In this document: positions 22,871 through 31,882 of the stretch, piece after piece | How the letters are laid out: each line of letters starts with the position of its first letter | How positions within the stretch are numbered: position 1 is the stretch's first letter | Assembly (NCBI GenBank): GCA_020630775.1 | Contig: JAHDIN010000011.1 | Span: 193-64,192 of the forward strand | Reading direction: 5' to 3' | Source: Saprospiraceae bacterium | GTDB taxonomy: Bacteria > Bacteroidota > Bacteroidia > Chitinophagales > Saprospiraceae | DNA: 64,000 nt | Translations under genes and position numbers: made by a program | The notes under the pieces: generated by a model | Told to the model about the DNA's origin: nothing | The model's database searches: none | What the model saw: only the letters and a program-made list of their open reading frames with translations

Positions 22871-24281
22871 AAAACAAGCGAGTTTTTACGCAAGTGTAGA
22901 ACGCAACTTCGAAAAAGCAGCGTCGCACACAGGTTTGCCAAAAGGACTACTAGAGCAAATCAAAGTATGCAACTCCATTTACCAAATGAATTTCCCTGTC
23001 AAAATCGGTAATTCTTACCAAGTTATCGAAGCTTACAGGGTACAACACAGTCATCACCGTTTACCAACAAAAGGAGGCATCAGATTTAGCCATTTAGTTA
23101 ATCAAGATGAGGTCATGGCCTTAGCTTCTTTAATGACTTATAAATGTGCTTTAGTAGATGTACCATTTGGTGGAGCTAAAGGTGGTGTAAAGGTGAGTCC
23201 AAGAGCTTACAATGAAGAGCAATTGGAGAAAATCACAAGAAGATATACTGTTGAGTTGGTTCGTAAAAATTTCATCGGACCTGGTGTAGATGTGCCAGCG
23301 CCTGATTACGGAACAGGCTCCAGAGAAATGGCTTGGATTTTAGATACGTACCAGCAATTAAATAATGGTGAGCTAGATTCTGCAGCTTGTGTTACAGGAA
23401 AACCTGTCAATCAAAATGGTATTAGAGGAAGAACGGAAGCCACAGGAAGAGGTGTCTTTTATGGCCTTAAAGAAATGTTGAGCAATGAGAAAGATTGCAA
23501 GGAAATGGGCTTAAAGCCTGGTATTGGTGGAAAAACCATGGTTATCCAAGGACTTGGAAATGTAGGATCTTACACAGGAAGTATTTCTATAGAAGAGGGA
23601 GGAGCTAAAGTGATTGCTGTTTCAGAGATAGAAGGTACTATCGTCGATGAAAATGGCATTGACATCAATAAATTAATAAAGTACAGAAAGTCTAAAGGTA
23701 CAATCATTGGATTTCCTGGAACGAAGAAAACGGCTAAACGTGAAGACTGGGTAGGTTTAAAATGCGATATTTTAGTTCCAGCTGCCTTAGAAAGTCAAAT
23801 TACTAAAGCCAATGCTAAGAAAGTCAAAGCAAAAATTATTGCTGAAGCTGCCAATGGTCCTGTTACAGCTGACGCTGAAGAGATATTATTAAAGAAAGGT
23901 GTGATTATCGTGCCTGATATGTATTTAAATGCAGGAGGTGTGACGGTATCATACTTCGAATGGTTGAAGAATTTGTCTCACGTAAGGTATGGCAGGATAG
24001 AAAAGAGATTTGACGAAAGGGCTTACTCTAATTTGGTAAATTTGGTTGAAAAAATGACTGGCAAGAAGGTCGGCCAAAAGGAAAGAGATTACTTGACTAG
24101 AGGTGCTGATGAGGTAGATTTAGTAAGATCTGGTTTAGAAGAAACAATGATTACTGCTTACCAGCAGATAAGAGATATCTACAAACGTAAAAAGAAGGTG
24201 AATGACTTAAGAACTGCCGCATTTGTTAATGCAATTAATAAAGTCGCCTCGGATTACACAACTTTAGGAATATTCCCGTAA
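22863..24281 (+). CDS. Glutamate dehydrogenase (Glu/Leu/Phe/Val family)
   Basis: 472 aa from the ATG at 22863, an upstream TTG being rejected because the ATG overlaps the CcmD-like stop. It interconverts glutamate and 2-oxoglutarate plus ammonia. The conserved lysine block KCALVDVPFGGAKGGVKVSP (about 94-113) holds the catalytic Lys. PAPDYGTGSREMAWI is at about 140-154, the Rossmann segment VIQGLGNVGSYTG near 223-235 and GGVTVSYFEW near 359-368. The coenzyme cannot be assigned. Translational coupling to cytochrome maturation genes is unusual. Confidence 0.93.
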   Translation: MSEKQASFYASVERNFEKAASHTGLPKGLLEQIKVCNSIYQMNFPVKIGNSYQVIEAYRVQHSHHRLPTKGGIRFSHLVNQDEVMALASLMTYKCALVDVPFGGAKGGVKVSPRAYNEEQLEKITRRYTVELVRKNFIGPGVDVPAPDYGTGSREMAWILDTYQQLNNGELDSAACVTGKPVNQNGIRGRTEATGRGVFYGLKEMLSNEKDCKEMGLKPGIGGKTMVIQGLGNVGSYTGSISIEEGGAKVIAVSEIEGTIVDENGIDINKLIKYRKSKGTIIGFPGTKKTAKREDWVGLKCDILVPAALESQITKANAKKVKAKIIAEAANGPVTADAEEILLKKGVIIVPDMYLNAGGVTVSYFEWLKNLSHVRYGRIEKRFDERAYSNLVNLVEKMTGKKVGQKERDYLTRGADEVDLVRSGLEETMITAYQQIRDIYKRKKKVNDLRTAAFVNAINKVASDYTTLGIFP

Positions 24282-24347
24282 TCCATAATATATTTGAATT
24301 ACATAGCGTTAAAGAGAAAGTAGAGAGTTTTTTCATAGTTGGTTTCA

Positions 24348-24377
24348 AGCCGAAGTTCATACTTCGGCTTTTTTTTA
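24348..24377 (+). terminator. Intrinsic terminator after glutamate dehydrogenase
   Basis: AGCCGAAGT (24348-24356) and ACTTCGGCT (24361-24369) form a perfect 9-bp stem with a 4-nt loop followed by eight T residues. Confidence 0.93.
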
Positions 24378-24502
24378 TTTCTAATTTAAAATTATTAGTG
24401 GTCAACACTTAATTTTTTAATTAAATGCTTTGATATTTTGCATAGTTGTAAAATTTAATTTTACTTTGGGCTTTCTAATTCAAAGAGTGAACGAAAGAGA
24501 AA

Positions 24503-24976
24503 ATGTCAGAAAAACTAGATAAGATCGACCTCAAAATTCTGAAAATCCTTCAGGAGAACAGTAAAATTACCAACTTAGAATTATCAAAGCAGATTGGATT
24601 ATCACCGGCACCTACGCTTGAAAGAGTTAAAAAGCTGGAAAACATTGATATCATCCAAAGTTATCATGCTAAAGTCAACGCTGAAAAGATTGGCTTGAAT
24701 GTGAGAACTTTCGTTTTGGTTTCTTTAGCTTGGAATAAGGAAAACGCTTTAGAAAATTTCATTGAAAAGGTGAATAAAATTCCTGAAATTACCGAAGGCT
24801 ATATCATAACGGGCGATGGAGACTTTCTACTTAAAATTGTAACTAAAGATATTTCAAGTTACGAACAATTACTATTTAAGAAGTTATCTCAAATCGATGA
24901 AGTCGAAAGATTAAAGACTTTTATGACCTTATCAAAAATTAAGAAGTCAAAAATCTTACCCTACGATTACGAATAG
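24503..24976 (+). CDS. Lrp/AsnC-family transcriptional regulator
   Basis: 157 aa. An N-terminal winged helix (LDKIDLKILKILQENSKITNLELSKQIGLSPAPTLERVKKLE, 4-46) is followed by a C-terminal RAM/AsnC ligand domain (about 70-150), with the GDGDFLLKIV strand (about 111-120). Members bind amino acids and control amino-acid metabolism. The nearby glutamate dehydrogenase is a plausible target, and the alanine dehydrogenase at 9 kb is another, but neither is shown. A 7/8 match to the -7 box (TACTTTGG) lies upstream. Confidence 0.93.
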   Translation: MSEKLDKIDLKILKILQENSKITNLELSKQIGLSPAPTLERVKKLENIDIIQSYHAKVNAEKIGLNVRTFVLVSLAWNKENALENFIEKVNKIPEITEGYIITGDGDFLLKIVTKDISSYEQLLFKKLSQIDEVERLKTFMTLSKIKKSKILPYDYE

Positions 24977-25035
24977 AATTTCATCTCTTTAAAAAAAGAG
25001 ATATGTAGTATAAAGATGAATTATACCTCCGAAAG

Positions 25036-25070
25036 TGGCTGTTTCTTTAAGTGAGAAGCAGCCATTTTTC
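25036..25070 (+). terminator. Intrinsic terminator after the Lrp gene
   Basis: TGGCTG (25036-25041) pairs with CAGCCA (25059-25064), with further TTCTT/GAGAA pairing inside, followed by TTTTT. A weaker hairpin ATCTCTT...AGAGAT precedes it at about 24983-25003. Confidence 0.8.
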
Positions 25071-25090
25071 TTAGCTGTCCAAAATGCTCC

Positions 25091-25867
25091 ATGATTAAAA
25101 ATAGTCTTCTTTGGAAATTAGAATATGAGCAAATGCCAACATCCTATTTGTTTGGTACAATGCATCTGAAAGATGAAGCCGCTTTCAAACATCACCAAAA
25201 AGTATTAGATGTATTGCCACTTTGCGAGAACTTTATGACTGAAATTGATATTGATAAGGCTAAGCTCGAGATAAATGCCAGTGACTATATGATGGATTTG
25301 GGACTTGTTGATATGCTCAGCGCCCATAAAATTGAAAGAATGGACAGAGCTATGCAACGAGCTTTTAATTTATCCTTGCATAATTTCAATCGAGTATATC
25401 CTGTCTTAACCATCAATCATATTACAGAGTCTATCATGCAAAGTTTTCATTCGGTACCTTTGGATGTCTATCTATGGGAAAAGGCCAAAGCTTTAGGATT
25501 AAAATTAGATGGAGTAGAAAGAATTCAAGATCATTTAAAGGTTTTAAAGAATATTCCGATTGAGATACAGTTAAAATCCTTAAAGGACTTATTGAGAGAT
25601 ACTCGAAAGTTCAAAAAATCTTTGCTTAGGTTGATGGAGATTTATAAAAATGAAGATATACAAGAGTTATTTAGACGCACCAAAAAAAGTATTGGTGGAA
25701 TGAGAAAAGTGATGCTTTATGACCGGAACGTATTGATGGCCAATAGGATTTTTGATAATAAAGGTGCTTCAACAACCTATGCTGTAGGAGCAGCCCATTT
25801 AGCTGGTCAAAAGGGTGTATTGAATATATTGAAAAAGAAAAACTTTAAACTAACTGCAATCAGATGA
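25091..25867 (+). CDS. TraB/GumN family protein
   Basis: 258 aa TraB/GumN (TIKI-like) domain. The opening strand SYLFGTMHLKDE (about 18-29) and the closing YAVGAAHLAGQKGVLNILKKKNF (about 229-251) are the family's two conserved blocks, with a central helical region containing the DGVERIQDHL turn. The eukaryotic relative TIKI is a metalloprotease; activity in bacteria is poorly defined. No signal peptide is visible, so it is probably cytoplasmic. It overlaps gldC by 4 bp (ATGA). Confidence 0.85.
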   Translation: MIKNSLLWKLEYEQMPTSYLFGTMHLKDEAAFKHHQKVLDVLPLCENFMTEIDIDKAKLEINASDYMMDLGLVDMLSAHKIERMDRAMQRAFNLSLHNFNRVYPVLTINHITESIMQSFHSVPLDVYLWEKAKALGLKLDGVERIQDHLKVLKNIPIEIQLKSLKDLLRDTRKFKKSLLRLMEIYKNEDIQELFRRTKKSIGGMRKVMLYDRNVLMANRIFDNKGASTTYAVGAAHLAGQKGVLNILKKKNFKLTAIR

Positions 25868-26199
25868 GGAGTTCAAACATAACTTTAGAAATTCAATTAG
25901 ACGAAACTAAAACCCCAGAGAAGATTTTTTGGGAAGCTGAGGATAACAATAATGGTACACAAAGGCGAGAGGTTAAAGCTATGTTGCTTTCACTTTTTGA
26001 TAAGGAGTCGCTTGATACCTTTAAAATTGATCTTTGGACTAAGGAAATGCAAGTCTCCGAAATGGACAGATTAATGTATTATACTTTAAAGGGATTAGCA
26101 GACAGCTATATTAGATCTACAAACAATCAAGAATTAGCGAATCAAATGCAGAATTTTGTCCAGTTTTTTGGAGAGCAAACCAAGATTTTAAATACTTAA
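25864..26199 (+). CDS. gldC: Gliding motility-associated protein GldC
   Basis: 111 aa matching GldC: LEIQLDE near the N-terminus (8-14), PEKIFWEA (18-25), EVKAMLLSLFDKES (36-49), and the conserved FKIDLWTKEMQVSEMDRLMYYTLKGLADSYIR segment (53-84). GldC is cytoplasmic and enhances gliding in Flavobacterium, stabilising other Gld proteins. Its presence fits the T9SS cargoes in this window, since gliding and Por secretion share machinery. Overlaps the TraB-like gene by 4 bp. Confidence 0.9.
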   Translation: MRSSNITLEIQLDETKTPEKIFWEAEDNNNGTQRREVKAMLLSLFDKESLDTFKIDLWTKEMQVSEMDRLMYYTLKGLADSYIRSTNNQELANQMQNFVQFFGEQTKILNT

Positions 26200-26366
26200 A
26201 CATATTATATCTTTTATATATATGTCTTTTTATTAATATGAATTAGATATATATAAAAAAAATATATGTATATATATTAACTGATTATCAGATGGTTAGG
26301 GCAGGGTGTTTCAAGGTTATTATAGGTCTTATATATTAAAAAATTTTATTATATATTTTATATGTG

Positions 26367-26374
26367 TATATTTG
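26367..26374 (+). promoter_or_regulatory. -7 box for the S24-like regulator
   Basis: TATATTTG is an exact TAnnTTTG match 16 bp before the ATG, giving a leader of about 10 nt. It sits at the end of a 190-bp, very AT-rich intergenic stretch (26200-26390) of TATATA runs in which nothing else was recognised. Confidence 0.55.
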
Positions 26375-26390
26375 ATCGACCTTACATGAT

Positions 26391-27224
26391 ATGTTTATAC
26401 CCAGCGAAGTAACCAACAGATACATCAATTGTCTTAATTACCTTAAGGCATCAAAACAAATACCATCTATACGTCAATATGCGCTTGCAATAGGGATTCA
26501 TCCCCAATGTATTAGCGATATTATTCGCGGTAAAAGGGATGTTAATTCTGACATCATTCATAAGAGTGTTACCCATTTTGATCTGAATCTCAATTATATC
26601 TATAAAGGGATTGGTGATTTTTTAAATTCAACTGTTGTGGCGTTGCCCAATGAGTTGTTCAATACTCAAGGCATAGCTTTCGTATCGTCGAGTGAACAAT
26701 CCAATTATGTAAGGGATAATGGAGCTGAAGGATATTTAGAAGGACTTCCTAAAATCCATTTAACTGATCGAAAATATCTAAAAGGTGATTGGAGAGCCTT
26801 CGAAGTAAGTTCCGATAGAATGAGTCCTTTATTGAATGTAGGCGAACAATTAATCTGCGATTCTATTGCTAGAGAAGAATTTGGAAGACGTATCAGACAT
26901 GGTAATGTCTATGTGGTTGTAACTAACTTTACGGTATTCATTGGACGGATCCAAAATCTTATCAAAAATCAAAGCAAAATAATTATCAATTTAGACAACC
27001 CATTTTATCCTTCTGAAGAACTTTATCTACACGAATTAAAAGAAGTTTGGGAAGTTAGATCTAAAGTATCTGTTTTTGTTCCTACGCCTAAAGAAGATAA
27101 AAAGACATTTAGCCATGACGTAGATTGCCTTAAAGAAACAATTTCCAATCAAGGTAAAATGATTAATAGTCTGAATGCTACAATAGAAAAACTACTGAAG
27201 CAAAACAGAGCAGTTCGTGTCTAA
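26391..27224 (+). CDS. XRE-type regulator with degenerate S24 (LexA/CI-like) domain
   Basis: 277 aa: an N-terminal helix-turn-helix (about 25-56, SIRQYALAIGIHPQCISDIIRGKRD), then a C-terminal domain resembling the LexA/CI S24 peptidase fold (about 118-235). The usual G-D-S-M self-cleavage motif reads SSDRM (140-144), so the nucleophile Ser is Arg, and the Lys partner strand (TNFTVFIGRI) lacks the lysine. It should not self-cleave. A predicted coiled coil (about 246-273) ends the protein. No phage genes are nearby. Probably a stable repressor or sensor. It overlaps a small downstream gene by 8 bp. Confidence 0.8.
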   Translation: MFIPSEVTNRYINCLNYLKASKQIPSIRQYALAIGIHPQCISDIIRGKRDVNSDIIHKSVTHFDLNLNYIYKGIGDFLNSTVVALPNELFNTQGIAFVSSSEQSNYVRDNGAEGYLEGLPKIHLTDRKYLKGDWRAFEVSSDRMSPLLNVGEQLICDSIAREEFGRRIRHGNVYVVVTNFTVFIGRIQNLIKNQSKIIINLDNPFYPSEELYLHELKEVWEVRSKVSVFVPTPKEDKKTFSHDVDCLKETISNQGKMINSLNATIEKLLKQNRAVRV

Positions 27225-27453
27225 GCTTGCATTAATACAAATCAAAGGCACAATTCAATACTTAGATTTTGAAGGTGGTTTTTGGGGCATCCAATCAGAA
27301 TCAAATTACCTACCCATCAATTTTCCAGAACAATTAAAGATTAAAAACGCTCCAGTTTACTGCTGGGTCGAATTACTCGATGTGATGACCTTTCAATCTT
27401 GGGGCACACCTTGTAGAATACATGGGTTTAGGGTAGATTACGAGAAGGTATAA
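27217..27453 (+). CDS. Small conserved-looking protein of unknown function
   Basis: 78 aa from a GTG that overlaps the end of the regulator gene. The composition is beta-rich, with Trp/Gly pairs (GGFWGI near 20-25, SWGTPCRIHGF near 61-71). An OB-fold-like or small beta-sandwich is possible, but I do not recognise the family. The overlap suggests it is co-expressed with, and may partner, the degenerate S24 regulator. Its stop codon opens into AAGGTGTC-type repeats. Confidence 0.6.
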   Translation: MSKLALIQIKGTIQYLDFEGGFWGIQSESNYLPINFPEQLKIKNAPVYCWVELLDVMTFQSWGTPCRIHGFRVDYEKV

Positions 27454-27562
27454 AGGTGTCACGGTATCAAGGTGTCACTGTTTCTGGGCTTAATTGTTTC
27501 AAATATTATAAACTTTATTTTTAGTGGATACTAAATCCAAAATCCAAAATCCAAAATCCAAA
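27453..27562. repeat. Short tandem repeats between convergent genes
   Basis: AAGGTGTC ACGGTATC AAGGTGTC (27453-27476) is an octamer pattern touching the stop of the small protein gene. Further on are four exact ATCCAAA heptamers (27535-27562), 13 bp before the end of the DUF255 gene. The latter resembles the GACCAAA arrays in unit length and in AAA-ended purine/CC composition. Confidence 0.88.
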
Positions 27563-27574
27563 ATAAAAACAGGT

Positions 27575-29725
27575 TTACCTATCCAACAACCCCAACGCCT
27601 TATCTACTTCTTCAACAGGAAACTTACAAACCTTATTCTGACAGACATAAATCATGGTCCTTCCTTCTTGATGCTTTTCTTTGAGTAATTCTAAATCTTC
27701 ACTTCCAGTACTGCCTAATAAAAGACTATTGCCCAAGTAGTTAGCGGCTAAAGCATTTCTTAAGCTTGGAGCATCATCACCAATTATAGCAATTTCATAA
27801 GGGGCATTGATAACATCAAGCAGTAGTTGAAGCCAATTGCTATAAAAACTTAAGAATGTGGTCTCTTTGATTTGAGGCATCATGTTATTGAGCATTTGCT
27901 TAGAAATGTCGATATAATCAGGATTATAGTTGAGTGTGCCTAATCCAAATAGACTTCTGGCCATTGCAGAATTCGATGAAGGGATGACATTATCCGCGTA
28001 TTCAGTCTTTTTGGCAATCAAGGGTGGATCTAACTTGGATGTAAAATCAAACATTTTTAATTCCTCGTTATAGAAGTTTTCAATCGCATATTGAGTTAAC
28101 TTTTCTGCTTGATCGAGCCATTCTTTATTAAAAGTGGCTTGATAGAGTTTGGTGAAGGCATCGATAGTCAGAGCGTAATCATCCAAAAATGCATTGATCG
28201 AAGATTGCCCATCCTTAAGGTTTCTAAATAAGCGTCCATCTTCGTTCATCTGCTTTGAAGTTATTAATGATGCATTTTTTATAGCGCTCTGAAGATATTT
28301 GGGATTCCCCAAAGCATTGTATGCATCTACATAACCTTTCAGCATTAAAGCATTCCAAGAGGTCAATATTTTATCATCCAATCCTGGTCTTACCCGTTCA
28401 GATCGTTTTGCTAATAACGCGTTTTTGTATTCGGTGATTTTTTGATCAAAGGCAGTTTCGTCAATATTGTACTTCTTTAAAAGATCGGCTTTATCACCTT
28501 CAATATTTAGGATATTACTATGCTCCCAATTGCCTTTATCTGAGACATCATAATATTCACAAAATAGGTCCAAGTCTTTTTCATCTTTTATGACTGACGC
28601 AATTTCGTCTTTGGTCCAAATGTAAAACTTACCTTCTTCGCCTTCACTGTCAGCATCTAATGACGAGTAGAATCCCATATCGGGTGAACTTAATTCACGC
28701 TCTATAAAGGAGATAGTTTCTTCAACAATCCTTTTGTACATTGGATCCTTGGTCAATTGATACGCTTGCGCATAAACCGAAACCAGTTGTCCATTATCGT
28801 AGAGCATTTTTTCAAAGTGGGGGACTAGCCAAAATTCATCCACAGAATATCTCGCAAAGCCACCGCCTATCTGATCGTATATGCCTCCTTTTGCCATATT
28901 GTCTAAGGCCGTTTTCACTGTATTGAGTGCATTCTGTTTTCCAGTATACCAATGATACTTCATTAAAAATTCATAGCTGTTGGGCATAGGAAATTTTGGA
29001 GCACCCATCCGACCTCCATATCGTGTATCAAAAGTTTGAATAGTTTGATCTACGAATTCAATAAGATTATCTTGAGTAAAATCAAATGCTGAATCATTAA
29101 CTTCAATCAAACTCCTTGCAACAATTCCTTCAGTTATTTTTTCTGAAGATTCTTTTAGCTTGTCTGGTTGTTCATTTTTTAACTTTACAAGCTGTTCTAG
29201 AATTTTAATCCATTGGTCTTTTTGGAAGTAGGTGCCAGCAAATACAGGTTTGCCATCTGCTAATGCAACCGCATTAAGCGGCCATCCGCCACGACCATTA
29301 AGCAATTGCGCAGCAGACATATAAACATCATCTACATCAGGTCTTTCTTCTCGATCAACTTTTATAGAAACAAAATTTTCATTCATAATAGAAGCAACAA
29401 GTGAATCTTCAAATGATTCGTGTTCCATGACATGACACCAATGACAAGCTGCATAGCCAACACTCACGATAATTAACTTGTCCTCTGCTTTAGCCTTTTC
29501 CAGAGCTTCATCACCCCAAGGATACCAATCAACAGGATTATAGGCATGTTGCAATAAATAAGGACTAGACTCATTGATGAGCTTATTGGCTTTTTTATTA
29601 TTATTCATATCTGAGGGTTTTCCAGAGCCACACATAGAGCATATCATTACACTCAATAAAGCAGCTGTTAATCTGAATCCATTTATTAACATGATTCGGC
29701 TTGATAAAGATGTCTTGCGTGTCAT
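27575..29725 (-). CDS. DUF255 thioredoxin-fold / glycosidase-like protein (YyaL/SSP411 family)
   Basis: 716 aa. After a hydrophobic N-terminus comes a thioredoxin-like domain (about 41-200) with [21 protein letters not shown] and the CxxC motif in [15 protein letters not shown] long alpha-helical (alpha/alpha)6-type domain follows (about 210-620), with [24 protein letters not shown] near its start. The family is widespread, from bacteria to human SPATA20, with unclear chemistry; a redox role is inferred. The N-terminus could be a signal or lipoprotein signal, with an atypical Cys in CSMC. An alternative ATG lies 33 bp downstream at 29692. Confidence 0.85.
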   Translation of the reverse strand: MTRKTSLSSRIMLINGFRLTAALLSVMICSMCGSGKPSDMNNNKKANKLINESSPYLLQHAYNPVDWYPWGDEALEKAKAEDKLIIVSVGYAACHWCHVMEHESFEDSLVASIMNENFVSIKVDREERPDVDDVYMSAAQLLNGRGGWPLNAVALADGKPVFAGTYFQKDQWIKILEQLVKLKNEQPDKLKESSEKITEGIVARSLIEVNDSAFDFTQDNLIEFVDQTIQTFDTRYGGRMGAPKFPMPNSYEFLMKYHWYTGKQNALNTVKTALDNMAKGGIYDQIGGGFARYSVDEFWLVPHFEKMLYDNGQLVSVYAQAYQLTKDPMYKRIVEETISFIERELSSPDMGFYSSLDADSEGEEGKFYIWTKDEIASVIKDEKDLDLFCEYYDVSDKGNWEHSNILNIEGDKADLLKKYNIDETAFDQKITEYKNALLAKRSERVRPGLDDKILTSWNALMLKGYVDAYNALGNPKYLQSAIKNASLITSKQMNEDGRLFRNLKDGQSSINAFLDDYALTIDAFTKLYQATFNKEWLDQAEKLTQYAIENFYNEELKMFDFTSKLDPPLIAKKTEYADNVIPSSNSAMARSLFGLGTLNYNPDYIDISKQMLNNMMPQIKETTFLSFYSNWLQLLLDVINAPYEIAIIGDDAPSLRNALAANYLGNSLLLGSTGSEDLELLKEKHQEGRTMIYVCQNKVCKFPVEEVDKALGLLDR

Positions 29726-29945
29726 TTTTTATATGATAGGTTTAAGCTACTTCTAACCCGTAAGGATTGAAGAAGATGCAAGCTAGCAAAAGCTAGTAAA
29801 TCGAAGTTATTATATAATGCTTTTCGTATAACACGTTATTCTACAATGAAGTTTGATGGTTTGTGTATTTAAGGATTTTATACTGAAAACTTCAATGATT
29901 GACAAATTAAATATGTAATTTAATCACATAACCAAACTCATTATC

Positions 29946-30416
29946 ATGCATTGGCGACGTTTAAACGGTGATAGACTAGAATTACCAATAAAAGAAGCGG
30001 TTGAAAAAGCCATTCTAAAAGAGCATCAATTGGGTAATAAGCTCAAGGTTTGTATTGGCTCAGATTCAATGGATAAAGGTAATGAGATAGAGTTTGCTAC
30101 GGTTATTGTGTTCGTCAGAGAAAAGAAAGGTGGATTTATGTTCATTCAGAATGATACGAGTTATAACCGAATGTCCATCAGAGAAAGAATGATAAGCGAA
30201 GTAGCTAAATCTATCGAAATTGCCTATGCATTATGTGATTTATTGGATAAGTATAATGTAGAACTTGAAGTGCACGCTGACATCAATACCGACCCTAATT
30301 TCAAGTCAAATGCAGCATTAAAAGAGGCTATGGGCTATATTTTGTCAATGGGATTCGTGTTTAAAGCCAAACCAGACGCATTTGCGAGTTCTAGCTGTGC
30401 GGACAAGTTTGTCTAA
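29946..30416 (+). CDS. YkuK-like (DUF458) RNase H-fold protein
   Basis: 156 aa of the YkuK/DUF458 family. An RNase H-like core is visible: VCIGSDSMDKGNEIEFATVIVFV (36-58, first strands, acidic D40) and LEVHADINTDPNFKS (about 106-120, second acidic strand), ending with KPDAFASSSCADKF (about 142-155). The fold is shared with nucleases, but activity is undemonstrated for most members. No partner genes are adjacent. The 220 bp upstream of it (29726-29945) showed no feature. Confidence 0.8.
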   Translation: MHWRRLNGDRLELPIKEAVEKAILKEHQLGNKLKVCIGSDSMDKGNEIEFATVIVFVREKKGGFMFIQNDTSYNRMSIRERMISEVAKSIEIAYALCDLLDKYNVELEVHADINTDPNFKSNAALKEAMGYILSMGFVFKAKPDAFASSSCADKFV

Positions 30417-30466
30417 AACCAATGGATTTACATCTGATTATTCCTACTATTTAGCATAGAATTTCA

Positions 30467-30474
30467 TTCCTTTG
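30467..30474 (+). promoter_or_regulatory. Likely -7 box for the M16 pair
   Basis: TTCCTTTG matches TAnnTTTG in 7 of 8 positions. Transcription would begin near 30480, which makes an upstream GTG at 30477 an unlikely start and supports the ATG at 30522. Confidence 0.4.
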
Positions 30475-30521
30475 CGGTGTTTTTGTTAAAACATTTATTC
30501 TATCACTATAAAATTGACATA

Positions 30522-31847
30522 ATGCGATTTTTCTTTATTGCTATTATCAGTCTTTTGTTATCAGGTTTTGCCTCAGCACAAATGAATAAAATTGATTTTG
30601 TGGAGTATGACTTGGACAACGGATTACATGTGATTCTTCATCAAGATGCATCAACACCAATAGTTACTGTATCTATAATGTATCACGTAGGTTCAAAAAA
30701 TGAAAAACCAGACAAAACAGGTTTTGCACACTTTTTTGAACATCTTCTATTTGAAGGTTCAGAGAATATTGAAAGAGGTGAATACGATTCTTATATCGAG
30801 AAAGCCGGTGGAACTTTGAATGCAAACACTTCTTATGACAGAACTTACTACTTTGAGATCTTACCTTCTAATCAATTGGAGTTAGGATTGTGGTTAGAGT
30901 CTGAAAGATTGTTGCATGCAAAAGTTGAAAACAAAGGTATCGAAACTCAGAGAGAGGTAGTTAAAGAAGAAAGAAGACAACGTATCGATAATCAACCGTA
31001 CGGTTCTATTCTTGAAGAGACAATGAAACGTCTCTTTACTAAGCATCCTTACAAGTGGCCAATCATTGGCTATATGGAGCACTTAAATGCTGCTGAAGAA
31101 ATGGATTACAAAAATTTCTATTCAGATTTTTATGTTCCTAATAATGCCGTTTTAAGTATTGCTGGTGATTTAGATATCGAACAAACTAAAGTTTGGGTTG
31201 AAAAATATTTTGGATCTATTCCAAGAGGTACAAAGGAGATCTATAGACCTAATGTTATTGAACCAGAAATGACTGGTGAAGTAAGAGATACAGTTTATGA
31301 CAACATTCAATTACCTGCAGTTATTCAAGCTTACAGAATACCTGCTCAAGGTACACCTGATTTTTATGCAGTAGATATGCTTTCAACATTACTTTCAAGA
31401 GGGGGGTCGTCAAGATTAAACAAAACAATTGTTGAAGACCAGCAAAAAGCATTGACTGTAGGATCTTTTCCTTTAGCATTAGAGGATTACTCTGTAAACT
31501 TAGCTTTCGCTATTACAAATATGGGAATCGATCCATCTGAGGTTGAGTCATCAATAGATGCTGAAATCAAGAAGGCGCAAGAAGAGTTGATGTCTGATGA
31601 AGAATTTCAGAAGTTGAGAAACCAAATGGAAAATGATTTTGTAAGCTCTAATTCTAGAGTAGCAGGTATCGCTGAAAGTTTGGCTAATTACCACATGTAC
31701 TTTGGTGATGCTAACCTAATCAATACAGAGTTAGACAGATATTTAGCAGTCACTAAAGAAGATATTAGAGAAGCTGCAAGAAAATATTTAAGACCAGATA
31801 GAAGGGTAGTATTATATTATTTACCTAAGCAAAATAATACGCCTTAA
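30522..31847 (+). CDS. M16-family zinc metallopeptidase, active subunit
   Basis: 441 aa from the ATG at 30522, which gives a signal peptide (MRFFFIAIISLLLSGFASAQ). The inverted zinc motif HFFEH lies at 70-74 and the distal ligand Glu150 in VVKEERRQR, 76 residues on, as in insulinase/pitrilysin-type enzymes. The C-terminal half is the non-catalytic M16_C domain. Exported, so it degrades peptides in the periplasm or at the surface. The next gene is an M16 protein without the zinc motif, and the two are expected to pair as the alpha/beta halves of a clam-shell peptidase. Confidence 0.93.
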   Translation: MRFFFIAIISLLLSGFASAQMNKIDFVEYDLDNGLHVILHQDASTPIVTVSIMYHVGSKNEKPDKTGFAHFFEHLLFEGSENIERGEYDSYIEKAGGTLNANTSYDRTYYFEILPSNQLELGLWLESERLLHAKVENKGIETQREVVKEERRQRIDNQPYGSILEETMKRLFTKHPYKWPIIGYMEHLNAAEEMDYKNFYSDFYVPNNAVLSIAGDLDIEQTKVWVEKYFGSIPRGTKEIYRPNVIEPEMTGEVRDTVYDNIQLPAVIQAYRIPAQGTPDFYAVDMLSTLLSRGGSSRLNKTIVEDQQKALTVGSFPLALEDYSVNLAFAITNMGIDPSEVESSIDAEIKKAQEELMSDEEFQKLRNQMENDFVSSNSRVAGIAESLANYHMYFGDANLINTELDRYLAVTKEDIREAARKYLRPDRRVVLYYLPKQNNTP

Positions 31848-31882
31848 TCAATCATTTTCGTAATCATTAAATGCAAACAATA

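Noticed and set aside
26391-27224. Prophage repressor
   Set aside because: Although it resembles CI/LexA, no integrase, structural or lysis genes are near, and the self-cleavage residues are gone.
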